DNA from: an uncultured Oscillospiraceae bacterium
GTDB taxonomy: Bacteria; Bacillota; Clostridia; Oscillospirales; Oscillospiraceae
DNA: 11,327 bases
NCBI GenBank assembly: GCA_934565425.1
Contig: CAKTHW010000046.1
Coordinates: 1-11,327 of the forward strand
Reading direction: 5' to 3'
The position numbers and the translations under genes are program-made. Under the pieces are notes generated by a model. That model was not told the origin of the DNA and did not search any database. It worked only from the letters and a program-made list of their open reading frames with translations. Positions 1 to 6,390 of this stretch are shown in pieces; within the stretch, counting starts at the first letter, position 1, and each line of letters begins with the position of its first letter.

Positions 1-76
1 GAATTGGTAGACTCGCTGGCTTCAGGTGCCAGTGCTCTTTACGGGCGTGCGGGTTCGACTCCCGCCTCGCGCACCA
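1..76 (+). tRNA. tRNA-Leu(CAG), 5' end outside window
   Basis: This is the 3' part of a leucine tRNA that reads CUG codons. The anticodon stem is CTGGC (16-20) paired with GCCAG (28-32), around a seven-base loop holding CAG at 23-25. A long variable arm follows, as expected for a class II tRNA. The T stem GCGGG (49-53) pairs with CCCGC (61-65) around TTCGACT. The 3' acceptor strand is 66-72, the discriminator is A73 and CCA (74-76) is encoded. The 5' acceptor strand and the start of the D arm lie left of the window. Confidence 0.95.
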
Positions 77-108
77 ATCCCGTGGACGAAACGTCCACGG
101 GATTTTTT
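77..108 (+). terminator. intrinsic terminator after tRNA-Leu
   Basis: A perfect 12-bp stem (77-88 with 92-103) closes a three-base loop (AAA) and runs straight into a T-tract (103-108). It starts at the base after the tRNA CCA end, so it should define the 3' end of the tRNA transcript. No convincing promoter lies between it and the acetyltransferase start at 137, so that gene may depend on read-through. Confidence 0.88.
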
Positions 109-136
109 CTATTCTCAACGATTGGAGGAAGCACCA

Positions 137-649
137 ATGGCAGTGACCCTGGTACCGCTGACAGCGGCGGAGCGAATGGCTTGGATGAGAGAGATGCAGG
201 AAGCGTTCCAGAGTGGAGCAGAGACCGTGTTGGGGGCGCAGGAGGGGGAGGTGCTGCCCCAGGCGGATATCGAACGCTCCCTCCAGACGCCGGGAGCGGC
301 GGCCTACGAAGCCCGGCTGGACGGACAGCGGGTGGGCGGTGCTCTGGTGGTCATCCACCCGGAGAGCCAGCGCAATCACCTGGACTTCCTCTACGTCAAG
401 CGCGACGTGCAGAGCAGGGGCGTTGGTCAGCAGATCTGGTGCGCCTTGGAGGAGCGCTATCCGGATACAGTGGTGTGGGAGACGGTGACGCCCTATTTTG
501 AAAAGCGGAACCTGCATTTCTACATCAACTGCTGTGGCTTTCACGCCGTGGAGTTTTACTGTGCCTGCCACAACGACCCGGAGCTGGAGGAGGAGCCCAT
601 GGAGGGAGCAGAGCTATTCCGCTTTGAAAAATGGATGGACCACAGATAA
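137..649 (+). CDS. GNAT-family N-acetyltransferase
   Basis: A 170-residue single-domain GNAT protein that should transfer an acetyl group from acetyl-CoA to an amine; the substrate cannot be read from the sequence. The acetyl-CoA motif is visible around residues 84-97 (FLYVKRD then QSRGVG, the Q/R-x-x-G-x-G signature). The usual C-terminal Asn/Tyr region follows at 125-135 (NLHFYINCCGF). The start at 137 is chosen because GGAGGA (124-129) sits 7 bases upstream and because the conserved region begins soon after; the same frame is open further upstream but runs back into the tRNA and terminator. The gene stands alone between two terminators. It is not similar enough to any named acetyltransferase for me to give a symbol. 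Confidence 0.88.
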   Translation: MAVTLVPLTAAERMAWMREMQEAFQSGAETVLGAQEGEVLPQADIERSLQTPGAAAYEARLDGQRVGGALVVIHPESQRNHLDFLYVKRDVQSRGVGQQIWCALEERYPDTVVWETVTPYFEKRNLHFYINCCGFHAVEFYCACHNDPELEEEPMEGAELFRFEKWMDHR

Positions 650-650
650 T

Positions 651-684
651 CGCCTGCGGAGCCTTTTGCTCCGCAGGCGTTTTT
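651..684 (+). terminator. intrinsic terminator of the GNAT gene
   Basis: A perfect 12-bp GC-rich stem (651-662 with 668-679) with a five-base loop, followed by five T residues, begins two bases after the stop codon. The convergent minus-strand acetyltransferase ends at 700. On that strand the hairpin has no T-tract, so it is at best a weak terminator for it. Confidence 0.9.
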
Positions 685-699
685 GGGTTTACGGGTGGG

Positions 700-1329
700 T
701 TACTTCAGCTCCTCTAACCGCCCAGCCTGGATGGCATCAATGTTCCGCGCCAGCTTCTCCCGCGGCCAGTCCCACCAGCGCAGCGCCAGCAGGGCGTCGA
801 TGGTGGCGTCGTCGAAGCGCCGGCGGATGGGCTTGGCAGGGACGCCGCCCACGATGGTGTAGGGGGGCACGTCCTGGGTGACCACCGCACGGGTGCCGAT
901 GATGGCCCCGTCACCGATGGTGACGCCGGAGAGGAGGACGGCCTCGTAGCCGATCCACACGTCGTTGCCGATGGTGATGTCTCCCTTGTTGTCCCACGCC
1001 TGAGCCACGTGGGCCTTGTCCAGTCCCCACTCCTCAAAGAACAGGGGGAAGGGGTAGGTGGAGAGGGAACGGAGGGTGTGGTTGGCGCTGGTGAACAGGA
1101 ACTTCGCCCCGCAGGCGATGGAGCAGAACTTGCCGATGACCAGCTTGTCCCCGTTGATGGGGTAGTGGTAGAGCACGTTGTTCCGCTGGAAGTCCCGGGG
1201 GTCGTGGACGAAATCGTTGTACATGGTATAGTCCCCCACCTGGATGTTGGGGTCCGTGATGGCGGATTTCAGGTAGATGGTCTGGGTGTCCCCGGTGCGG
1301 GGGAACAGGGTGGTTGCCGGAATCGTCAT
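700..1329 (-). CDS. Vat/CatB-type hexapeptide O-acetyltransferase
   Basis: A 209-residue acetyltransferase of the left-handed beta-helix class, with the architecture of Vat streptogramin A acetyltransferases and xenobiotic CatB enzymes. These are acetyl-CoA-dependent trimers that acetylate a hydroxyl on the drug. Seen in the sequence: LYHYP...DKLVIGKFCSI (residues 53-71), the NH-x6-TYPF block at 83-94 whose His84 matches the catalytic histidine of Vat enzymes, hexapeptide turns such as IGNDVWIGYEAVLLSG and IGDGAIIGTRAVV, then GGVPAKPI, and a C-terminal RWWDWP segment typical of Vat. Length equals that of known Vat proteins. The start at 1329 follows GGAGGT (1336-1341) by 6 bases. It lies 83 bases downstream of the methyltransferase gene on the same strand, so it may be the last gene of that operon. 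Family resemblance does not show that streptogramins are the substrate; many clostridial relatives are untested. Confidence 0.88.
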   Translation of the reverse strand: MTIPATTLFPRTGDTQTIYLKSAITDPNIQVGDYTMYNDFVHDPRDFQRNNVLYHYPINGDKLVIGKFCSIACGAKFLFTSANHTLRSLSTYPFPLFFEEWGLDKAHVAQAWDNKGDITIGNDVWIGYEAVLLSGVTIGDGAIIGTRAVVTQDVPPYTIVGGVPAKPIRRRFDDATIDALLALRWWDWPREKLARNIDAIQAGRLEELK

Positions 1330-1412
1330 AAAAATACCTCCAAAGTGTGTGGTCGTTTTGTCAGTCGATCCCGGACATTGCAATGCAACGCTTCACCGCA
1401 TATCACCTCGAT

Positions 1413-1994
1413 TTATGATCTTCTCCTGCCCAGATAGCGGCAGACTTGCTTCTGATAGGTCGCATACGCCGTCCCGAACACCGTGGGCAGGTAGCGCTCC
1501 TCCTGTAAGATCTGTAGATGGAGCATGACCATAGCCCAGAGGGTGAACAGGAGGAGGGGCAGGTTGAAAAAGAGCAGCAAAATGCCCAGATACATCAGAT
1601 CAAACCCCAAAAAGGCCGGGTTCCGGCTGTACCGGTAGATGCCGGTGGAGACGAAATCCGTCCGGTCGGTCTCCGGGATGCCCGCCCGCCAGCTGTCCCG
1701 CATGGTCAGCACGGCGACCAGAAAGATGCCGTCTCCCACCAGACCCAGCACCGCACCCAGCGCCCGGACGCCGCCAGGCAGGCAGCTCCACTGGAACCCA
1801 ATGGACAGCAGCTGCACCGGCACGATCAGCCCCGTAGCGGCGGCCATCAGCACCTCCACCCGGTGGAGGTCTTTTTCTTTGCGCCGTCCCATCTGTCGGG
1901 TCTGGATGCCGCGGCGCTTTTGCGCCAGCTGCTTGGTAAAATAGATGCCATAAAAGAGAAGCAAAATGGCCAGGGCGGCCAGTTGAAAGCCCAT
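1413..1994 (-). CDS. isoprenylcysteine carboxyl methyltransferase-like membrane protein
   Basis: A 193-residue integral membrane protein of the ICMT/PEMT methyltransferase group, which uses S-adenosylmethionine at the membrane. Hydrophobic segments lie near residues 4-19, 46-66, 78-97, 128-147 and 147-162. The diagnostic C-terminal half is present: GIYRYSRNPAFLG (118-130) and EERYLPTVFGTAYATY (165-180), the EE-x-L-x3-FG-x2-Y-x2-Y motif that closes the cofactor site. Bacteria of this kind do not usually prenylate proteins, so the acceptor is unknown; small lipids or amines are possible. The start at 1994 is supported by CAGGAGGAA (2000-2008), which overlaps the stop codon of the upstream tandem GNAT gene (2009-2011). 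The two genes are therefore probably translationally linked in one operon. Confidence 0.82.
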   Translation of the reverse strand: MGFQLAALAILLLFYGIYFTKQLAQKRRGIQTRQMGRRKEKDLHRVEVLMAAATGLIVPVQLLSIGFQWSCLPGGVRALGAVLGLVGDGIFLVAVLTMRDSWRAGIPETDRTDFVSTGIYRYSRNPAFLGFDLMYLGILLLFFNLPLLLFTLWAMVMLHLQILQEERYLPTVFGTAYATYQKQVCRYLGRRRS

Positions 1995-2008
1995 AACGGT
2001 TCCTCCTG

Positions 2009-2953
2009 TTATCCGTTGCACTGCATCGGCGTGTACCGCAGCCCGTCCGTGACCTGCTCCGCCGCCGTGGCCACAAAGCCCAGCCGTTCGTAGACCGGGA
2101 CGGCGTAGGGGGAGGAGTGGACGGTAAAGACCTGGACGGGGTAGTCCTGCCGCATGGCCTCAAAGAGTGCCCGACCGATGCCTCGTCGGTGGTGGTCTGC
2201 GCGGACGAAGAACCCGCCGATGTGCTGGGGCGCACGCATACAGAGGACGCCCACCAACGTACCTCGGTCGAAGGCACCGTAAAAATGCAGCGCCCGCAGC
2301 CGTTCCTGGTCGTGGAGACTAGCACGGAAGGTAGCAATGCCCTCCGGCGGATACTCCGGCGCTTCAAAAGCGGAAAAGACCTCCCAGATCAGCGCCAGCG
2401 CAGCGGGAATCTCCTCTGCGCTTAACCGCCGGACAGGATACCGGCAGGGGTCTCGGGTCAGGGCGTACAGCGCCACGTCCAGTGACTTGCCATTTTTGAA
2501 GCCACCGTTTTTCAGGATGCCTTCCAGCTGAAATCCAGCCTTCTCCAGCACCCGGCGAGAGCTGGTGTTATAGGAAAATGGCTCCGCGTAGAGGCGCAGC
2601 AGGTCGGTCTCGGCGAAAAGTGTTTGGCACAGCTGCCGTACTGCGTCGGTCATCACCCCCGCGCCCCAGTGAGATCGCGCCAGATAGTATCCCACCTCCG
2701 CCGTCCGGCTGTGGATGTTCTCCTGCCGGTTGGCGCTGATAGAACCGACCACTGTGCCATCCACTTCAATGGCGTAGGCGAAGGTGGTGTTGGGGTCAGC
2801 GTCCCGCATGGCTTGGATGTAGTCCAAGGCGTCCGCCTCGGTATAGGGGTAGGGGAGACCGTCCCGCAGGTTGTTCAGAATGGCAGGGTCAGACAGGGCA
2901 GCGGACAAGGCTCTGGCGTCGCTCCGCTGCCAGGGGCGTATGATACAGGACAT
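2009..2953 (-). CDS. two-domain (tandem) GNAT acetyltransferase
   Basis: A 314-residue fusion of two GNAT domains. Domain 1 (about 1-166) is of the RimJ/RimL type: it opens with IIRPWQRSDARAL, has YYLARSHWGAGVMTDA (89-104) as its acetyl-CoA motif and ends with N-x4-RRVLEKAGFQLEG (129-145). Domain 2 (about 171-314) is a general GNAT with FFVRADHHRRGIGRALFEAM (248-267) and YAVPVYERLGFV (283-294). Both acetyl-CoA loops look intact, so both halves could be active. Domain 1 relatives acetylate N-terminal amines or small molecules; the target here is unknown. The ATG at 2953 is chosen because AGGAAGG sits 7 bases upstream; the frame is open much further upstream but that part overlaps the promoter and antisense of rsgA. 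It is first in a minus-strand run with the methyltransferase and the Vat-like gene. Confidence 0.88.
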   Translation of the reverse strand: MSCIIRPWQRSDARALSAALSDPAILNNLRDGLPYPYTEADALDYIQAMRDADPNTTFAYAIEVDGTVVGSISANRQENIHSRTAEVGYYLARSHWGAGVMTDAVRQLCQTLFAETDLLRLYAEPFSYNTSSRRVLEKAGFQLEGILKNGGFKNGKSLDVALYALTRDPCRYPVRRLSAEEIPAALALIWEVFSAFEAPEYPPEGIATFRASLHDQERLRALHFYGAFDRGTLVGVLCMRAPQHIGGFFVRADHHRRGIGRALFEAMRQDYPVQVFTVHSSPYAVPVYERLGFVATAAEQVTDGLRYTPMQCNG

Positions 2954-3023
2954 CAAGCATCCTTCCTTTCTCAAAAAGTCCTCAGCGTCCTGCGTCTGTG
3001 CGTCTGCGTGTGATTCTGCCTTC

Positions 3024-3052
3024 AGTATAACGGTGGAGCGGGAAAATCGCAA
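3024..3052 (-). promoter_or_regulatory. sigma-A promoter of the tandem GNAT operon
   Basis: On the minus strand TTGCGA (3047-3052) and TATACT (3024-3029) are separated by exactly 17 bases, in the 117-base gap between rsgA and the GNAT gene. The expected transcription start is near 3017, giving a leader of about 65 nt. This promoter separates the operon from the TetR1-rsgA unit upstream, although no strong terminator intervenes. Confidence 0.75.
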
Positions 3053-3069
3053 GACCAAACGGTCTGTCG

Positions 3070-4116
3070 TCAGGGCTTCTTGTGCCGATTGGCCTTGTTG
3101 ACCTTGGCGATCTCCTTGAATTTCCGCTCCTTGGAGGCCAGATACCCGCCTGCGTCCTGGGCGTAGGCGTTCTCCGCTGCCAGCTTCAAGTAAGAGCTCC
3201 ACCGCTCCGCCGACAGCGACCCGTCCGCCAGAGCGGCACGAACGGCGCAGCCTGGCTCGGACGTGTGGGAACAGTTGTGGAACCGGCACCGCTGCGTCAG
3301 GGCAGCCACGTCGCCAAAGGCGGCGTCCATGCCCTCCCCGGCGTCCCACAGCCCCAGCTCCCGCATCCCCGGCGTGTCGATGACCAGCGCCCCGTTGGGC
3401 AGCGCCAGCAGCGCCCGGTGGGTGGTGGTGTGGCGGCCTTTGTCGTCGCTGCGCAGACAGTTGGTGGCCAATCGTTCCTCGCCCAGCAGCCGGTTGATGA
3501 GGGTGGATTTCCCCACCCCGGAGGAGCCTACAAAGGCCACCGTCGTCCCCGGCGTCAGCTGCGCCAGCAGGGCGTCATAGCCATCCCCAGCCAGAGCCGA
3601 GGTCACCAGCACCTCCGCCCCCATGGCGATGTCCTCCACCTGCGCCAGCCGTTGGGACAGGTCTTGGCATAGATCCGCCTTGGTCAGCACCACCACCGGG
3701 GTGGCGCCGCTGTCCCAGGCCACGGTGAGATAGCGCTCCAACCGGCGCAGGTTGAAGTCCAGGTTCAGCGCCATGCACAGGAACACCTTGTCCAGGTTGG
3801 CCGCCACCACCTGTTCCTCCCGCGCCGTCCCCGCCGCCTTCCGGACAAAGACGCTCTTCCGGTGCAGCACAGCATGGATGACCGCCGCCCCGTTTGGGTT
3901 GGGCTCCGCCATCACGTAGTCGCCTACCGCCGGATAGTCGGACAGGGTCTCCACATCGTAGCGGAATCGGCCGGAGACCACCGCAGGCTGTTCGCAGCCG
4001 TCCTCGGTGACCACCTGATACCGCCCCTTCTCCTGCAAGATGACCCGACAGAGCACCCGATCCGGATCCTCCGTTGCCAGTGCCCGCCACAAGGGCGGGA
4101 AGTGCAGCCGGTTCAT
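3070..4116 (-). CDS. rsgA: ribosome small-subunit-dependent GTPase A
   Basis: A 348-residue RsgA (YjeQ/YloQ) protein, the circularly permuted GTPase that checks late maturation of the 30S subunit. In order: an N-terminal OB-fold region (about 20-95), then the permuted G motifs TKAD (G4, 145-148), GSSGVGKST (G1, 197-205), the DDKGRHTTT switch (224-232) and DTPG (G3, 247-250). A C-terminal zinc site follows with Cys277, Cys282, His284 and Cys290, then a basic tail. All hallmark residues are intact. The ATG at 4116 is preferred: it overlaps the TetR1 stop as ATGA, and GGGAGG lies about 6 bases upstream. An in-frame ATG at 4140 lies inside tetR1 and lacks a good site. Coupling to a TetR regulator is unusual for a housekeeping GTPase and suggests this may be a second, regulated copy. 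Confidence 0.96.
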   Translation of the reverse strand: MNRLHFPPLWRALATEDPDRVLCRVILQEKGRYQVVTEDGCEQPAVVSGRFRYDVETLSDYPAVGDYVMAEPNPNGAAVIHAVLHRKSVFVRKAAGTAREEQVVAANLDKVFLCMALNLDFNLRRLERYLTVAWDSGATPVVVLTKADLCQDLSQRLAQVEDIAMGAEVLVTSALAGDGYDALLAQLTPGTTVAFVGSSGVGKSTLINRLLGEERLATNCLRSDDKGRHTTTHRALLALPNGALVIDTPGMRELGLWDAGEGMDAAFGDVAALTQRCRFHNCSHTSEPGCAVRAALADGSLSAERWSSYLKLAAENAYAQDAGGYLASKERKFKEIAKVNKANRHKKP

Positions 4117-4712
4117 ACCGTCCCTCCCATCTGCTCCCACATCTTTGCCCAGTGAGCGTTCAGCAGCTGTTGGAGCAGGGGGGTGTCCCCCTGGCCGTCG
4201 TAGACGCTGTAGAGGAAGAACATGGGGGCGTAAAATTCCATCGCCCGCTCCTCCGGCTGGTCATAGCCCAGGCTGGCGAACAGGTCGGACAGGTACCCTA
4301 ATGGCCCGTCGCACAGGTACTGTTGATAGAGCACAGACATTTCCGCGTCCCGATACTGCTCCAGGGTCAGCAGCTTCCGGAAGGGGGCGGCGAAGGGGTC
4401 GTGGGTCCAGTAGTGGAACATGGATTGGCTGTAGGTCAGGATGTGGGAAAAGGGCGTGGCGGCATAGGCCCCGGTGTCCTCCGCCAGCGTCCCCTCCGGC
4501 ACTTGATGCTCGGACGCCTCTTGGGCGTCCTGTGCCTCCATGTGGGCGACGATGTGGTGGAAGATGTCCCGTTTGTTCTTGTAGTGCTTGTACAGCGCTC
4601 CCTTGGTCATCCCCAGCTCTCCGGCGATCTGACTCACCGAGACCGCCTTATATCCGTCCCGGGCGAATAGCTTCAGCGCCGCCAGTAAGATCTTCTCCTT
4701 GGTGTCCTGCAT
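4113..4712 (-). CDS. TetR-family transcriptional regulator (TetR1)
   Basis: A 199-residue TetR repressor. The N-terminal helix-turn-helix domain spans about residues 4-48: TKEKILLAALKLFARDGY, then VSVSQIAGELGMTKGALYKHYKNKRDIF with the recognition helix around TKGALYKHY. The rest is an all-helical ligand and dimer domain containing LTLEQYRDAEM. The start at 4712 is preferred over the ATG at 4718 because AGGAGGG ends only a base or so before 4718 but about 6-7 bases before 4712. It is a clear paralogue of the regulator at 5730-6347, sharing YKHYK-x-KRDIF-x-HIVAHM and LTLEQYRD-x-EM. Its stop overlaps the rsgA start by 4 bases. The promoter carries an 18-bp dyad, so autorepression is likely; the ligand is unknown. 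Confidence 0.93.
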   Translation of the reverse strand: MQDTKEKILLAALKLFARDGYKAVSVSQIAGELGMTKGALYKHYKNKRDIFHHIVAHMEAQDAQEASEHQVPEGTLAEDTGAYAATPFSHILTYSQSMFHYWTHDPFAAPFRKLLTLEQYRDAEMSVLYQQYLCDGPLGYLSDLFASLGYDQPEERAMEFYAPMFFLYSVYDGQGDTPLLQQLLNAHWAKMWEQMGGTV

Positions 4713-4736
4713 AGGCATCCCTCCTTCTTTTGTCCT

Positions 4737-4765
4737 ATTATAGTAAACGGTCGTTCACTTGTAAA
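4737..4765 (-). promoter_or_regulatory. tetR1-rsgA promoter with operator in the spacer
   Basis: On the minus strand TTTACA (4760-4765) and a perfect TATAAT (4737-4742) are 17 bases apart. The spacer is almost exactly filled by an inverted repeat at 4742-4759, read on the plus strand as AGTAAACGGTCGTTCACT; seven of its nine base pairs are symmetric. A TetR dimer bound here would block RNA polymerase directly. The promoter begins only 5 bases after the stop codon of the membrane protein gene on the same strand. Confidence 0.85.
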
Positions 4766-4769
4766 GAGG

Positions 4770-5183
4770 TCAGACCAAAAATCGACACACCTCCACCGTG
4801 ACCACCTTCAGCAGCACCCCGACGGACAGGACGTAGAACCAAGCCTCCCGCATGTGCTGGGAGTGGGTGAAGAGGGTGGCCACAGCGGCCAGCAGGATGA
4901 GAAAAGCGCCCACGCAGCCGGCCAGAGTGGGGATGCTGATGAGGGAGAACAGACCGGGGGCACAGCTGCCGTCAATGGCGTTCTGAATGGTCTTGTCCAG
5001 CCCATCCCGTGCGGCGGCGAAGCAGCAGATGACCAACCCCAGCACCAGTGCCAGCAGCGTCCGGCGTCCCCAGCCGGTGATGGCGGCGCGGTGGCAGATA
5101 GACACGCCGATGAACCCCAGCAGCACCACCAGCAGCAGGGTGGTGACCGTGTTGACCAGGTTGCCAAAGTACAGTTTCAACAT
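4770..5183 (-). CDS. small multi-pass membrane protein of unknown function
   Basis: A 137-residue protein I do not recognise. Hydrophobic segments are visible near residues 9-29, 42-58, 79-105 and 113-134, giving about four membrane helices. A short polar stretch at 59-76 (ARDGLDKTIQNAIDGSC) lies between helices 2 and 3. It has no obvious catalytic motif; cysteines are scattered (30, 53, 54, 74, 90, 133) without a clear CxxC. Its start shares one base with the flavodoxin stop (TGATG), and AGGAAGG lies about 8 bases upstream inside the end of the flavodoxin gene. It is therefore almost certainly expressed with that gene and with TetR2. A role as a membrane partner or electron acceptor for the flavodoxin is only a guess from context. 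Confidence 0.78.
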   Translation of the reverse strand: MLKLYFGNLVNTVTTLLLVVLLGFIGVSICHRAAITGWGRRTLLALVLGLVICCFAAARDGLDKTIQNAIDGSCAPGLFSLISIPTLAGCVGAFLILLAAVATLFTHSQHMREAWFYVLSVGVLLKVVTVEVCRFLV

Positions 5184-5704
5184 CAAAGATCCTTCCTTTC
5201 CTTCCGGGCGTAGTACCAATCCAGCACCGCATGCAAATTGTCCAAACATACCCGGTCTCCGCCCTGGGTCATCATGGCCAGCAGGTCGTCCTCTTCCGGT
5301 GTCCGGTCGGTCTTCTCCGCCAGAGCTTTCCCGGCGGTCTTCACCATCAGCTGCATCATCAGCTTGTATGCCCCATGGAGCCGTTCCAGATGGAATGCCC
5401 CCTGGAGGGTGAACAGGGGGATGTCGGCGGGGATGTGGGTCTTCTCCCGCACCTGCTCCACCTGGGTGCCCGTCTGGCTCAGCCCCACCGCGCAGACGGC
5501 GTGGATGCGATAGCGCTTGGTGGCCTGCTGATACCCCTTGACGGTGCCGGCCATGACCCAGCCCAGGTAGAGGATGTCCCCGCTGGCCAGGTTTTTCTGT
5601 GCCTCTTGGGCGGAGAAGACGGGCAGACCGGTGACCTGTCCCAGCAGCTGGGCGTAACGGGCGGTGCTGCCGGCGTTGGAGGTGTAGACAATGGCGTGCA
5701 ACAT
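5183..5704 (-). CDS. flavodoxin-fold protein
   Basis: A 173-residue protein with a flavodoxin-like N-terminus. The first beta strand MLHAIVYTS leads into the phosphate-binding loop TSNAGST (8-14), then an alternating pattern with GDILYLGWVMAGTVKGY (42-58) where the second flavin-contacting loop would be, and strands HAVCAVGL (68-75) and IPLFTL (95-100). It resembles the HemG/Flavodoxin_5 type of domain that binds FMN and moves electrons. The C-terminal third (105-173) is helical and charged, unlike a classical flavodoxin. The start at 5704 has AAGGAG 8 bases upstream. It sits 25 bases after tetR2 and overlaps the membrane gene by one base, so it is the middle gene of a TetR-controlled operon. 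Its redox partner is not evident. Confidence 0.82.
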   Translation of the reverse strand: MLHAIVYTSNAGSTARYAQLLGQVTGLPVFSAQEAQKNLASGDILYLGWVMAGTVKGYQQATKRYRIHAVCAVGLSQTGTQVEQVREKTHIPADIPLFTLQGAFHLERLHGAYKLMMQLMVKTAGKALAEKTDRTPEEDDLLAMMTQGGDRVCLDNLHAVLDWYYARKERKDL

Positions 5705-5729
5705 AACAAAAACTCCTTTCCAAACAAGC

Positions 5730-6347
5730 TCAGCGGGCGGCGGTGTCCGTCAGCCCGGCTGCGAACCGGTCAATGTGTCCATCCACCGCCGCCAGCACTG
5801 ACTCCCGGCTCCATCCCCCGTCAGACAGGCTGTAGAGCAGGTACAGGGGGCCGTAGAAGGCCAACGCCAGCTGGCGGGCTTGGGCGTCCGAGTCGGTCAT
5901 CTGACGGAACAGCTGGGTCATGTAGGCGATGGGGCCGTCGGCCAGATAGTGCTGGTAGAGCCGGCCCATCTCCGGGTCCCGGTACTGTTCCAGCGTCAGC
6001 ATCCGCCGGAAGTGGGCGGAAAAGGGCTCCTCCGTCCAGTGCAGGAAGAGGGCGCGGCTGTAGGTGCGGATCTGCTCCAACGGCGCTTGGGCGTACAGGG
6101 CGGCCGCTTCCGACGGGGTGCCCTGGGGCAGCTGCAATGCCTGGGCGCGGGCGGCGTCTTGTTGGTTCATGTGGGCGACGATGTGGTCAAAGATGTCCCG
6201 TTTCCCCTTGTAGTGCTTGTACAGGGAGGGCGCTTTGATTCCCACAGCGGCGGCGATCTCCTCCACGCTCACCGCTTCGTAGCCCTTTTGGGCGAAGAGG
6301 GTCAGCGCTTCGGATAAGATACGTTCTTTGGTGTGTTCTGCTTTCAT
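5730..6347 (-). CDS. TetR-family transcriptional regulator (TetR2)
   Basis: A 205-residue TetR repressor with an N-terminal helix-turn-helix (about residues 6-50: TKERILSEALTLFAQKGYEAV, then EEIAAAVGIKAPSLYKHYKGK) and a helical ligand domain containing LTLEQYRDPEM and YQHYLADGPIAYM. It is strongly similar along its whole length to TetR1, so the two probably arose by duplication. The recognition helices differ (IKAPSLYKHY against MTKGALYKHY), matching their different operators. The start at 6347 has AAAGGAG about 6 bases upstream. It heads the operon with the flavodoxin and the membrane protein. Two operator dyads at 6362-6377 and 6398-6413 support autorepression. Confidence 0.93.
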   Translation of the reverse strand: MKAEHTKERILSEALTLFAQKGYEAVSVEEIAAAVGIKAPSLYKHYKGKRDIFDHIVAHMNQQDAARAQALQLPQGTPSEAAALYAQAPLEQIRTYSRALFLHWTEEPFSAHFRRMLTLEQYRDPEMGRLYQHYLADGPIAYMTQLFRQMTDSDAQARQLALAFYGPLYLLYSLSDGGWSRESVLAAVDGHIDRFAAGLTDTAAR

Positions 6348-6361
6348 AGGCTTCTCCTTTG

Positions 6362-6377
6362 GCTAATGACTATTAGC
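6362..6377 (-). promoter_or_regulatory. second TetR2 operator copy, in the mRNA leader
   Basis: GCTAATGACTATTAGC on the plus strand is an inverted repeat with perfect 6-base arms and a 4-base centre. It matches 13 of 16 positions of the copy in the promoter spacer, and the two centres are 36 bases apart. It lies just downstream of the expected transcription start (about 6384) and immediately upstream of the ribosome binding site, so it could act as an operator on DNA or as a small hairpin in RNA. Confidence 0.72.
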
Positions 6378-6390
6378 TTTCTTTGGCTTC

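Noticed and set aside
1376..1385. Palindrome CATTGCAATG upstream of the Vat-like gene as an operator
   Set aside because: It is a 10-base palindrome with no promoter boxes around it and no second copy in the window; chance is a sufficient explanation.
3001..3012. GCGTCTG-type short repeats in the tandem GNAT leader
   Set aside because: The repeats are very short and irregular, with no evident structure or known regulator site.
3052..3065. Hairpin AGACC-AAAC-GGTCT after rsgA as a terminator
   Set aside because: The stem is only 5 bp and the following T-tract is short and offset; it is too weak to call, though it may slow polymerase.
2954..3349. N-terminal extension of the tandem GNAT frame to 3349
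   Set aside because: The extension is antisense to the 3' end of rsgA, covers a clear promoter (3024-3052) and has no protein-like composition; the ATG at 2953 has a well-spaced ribosome binding site.
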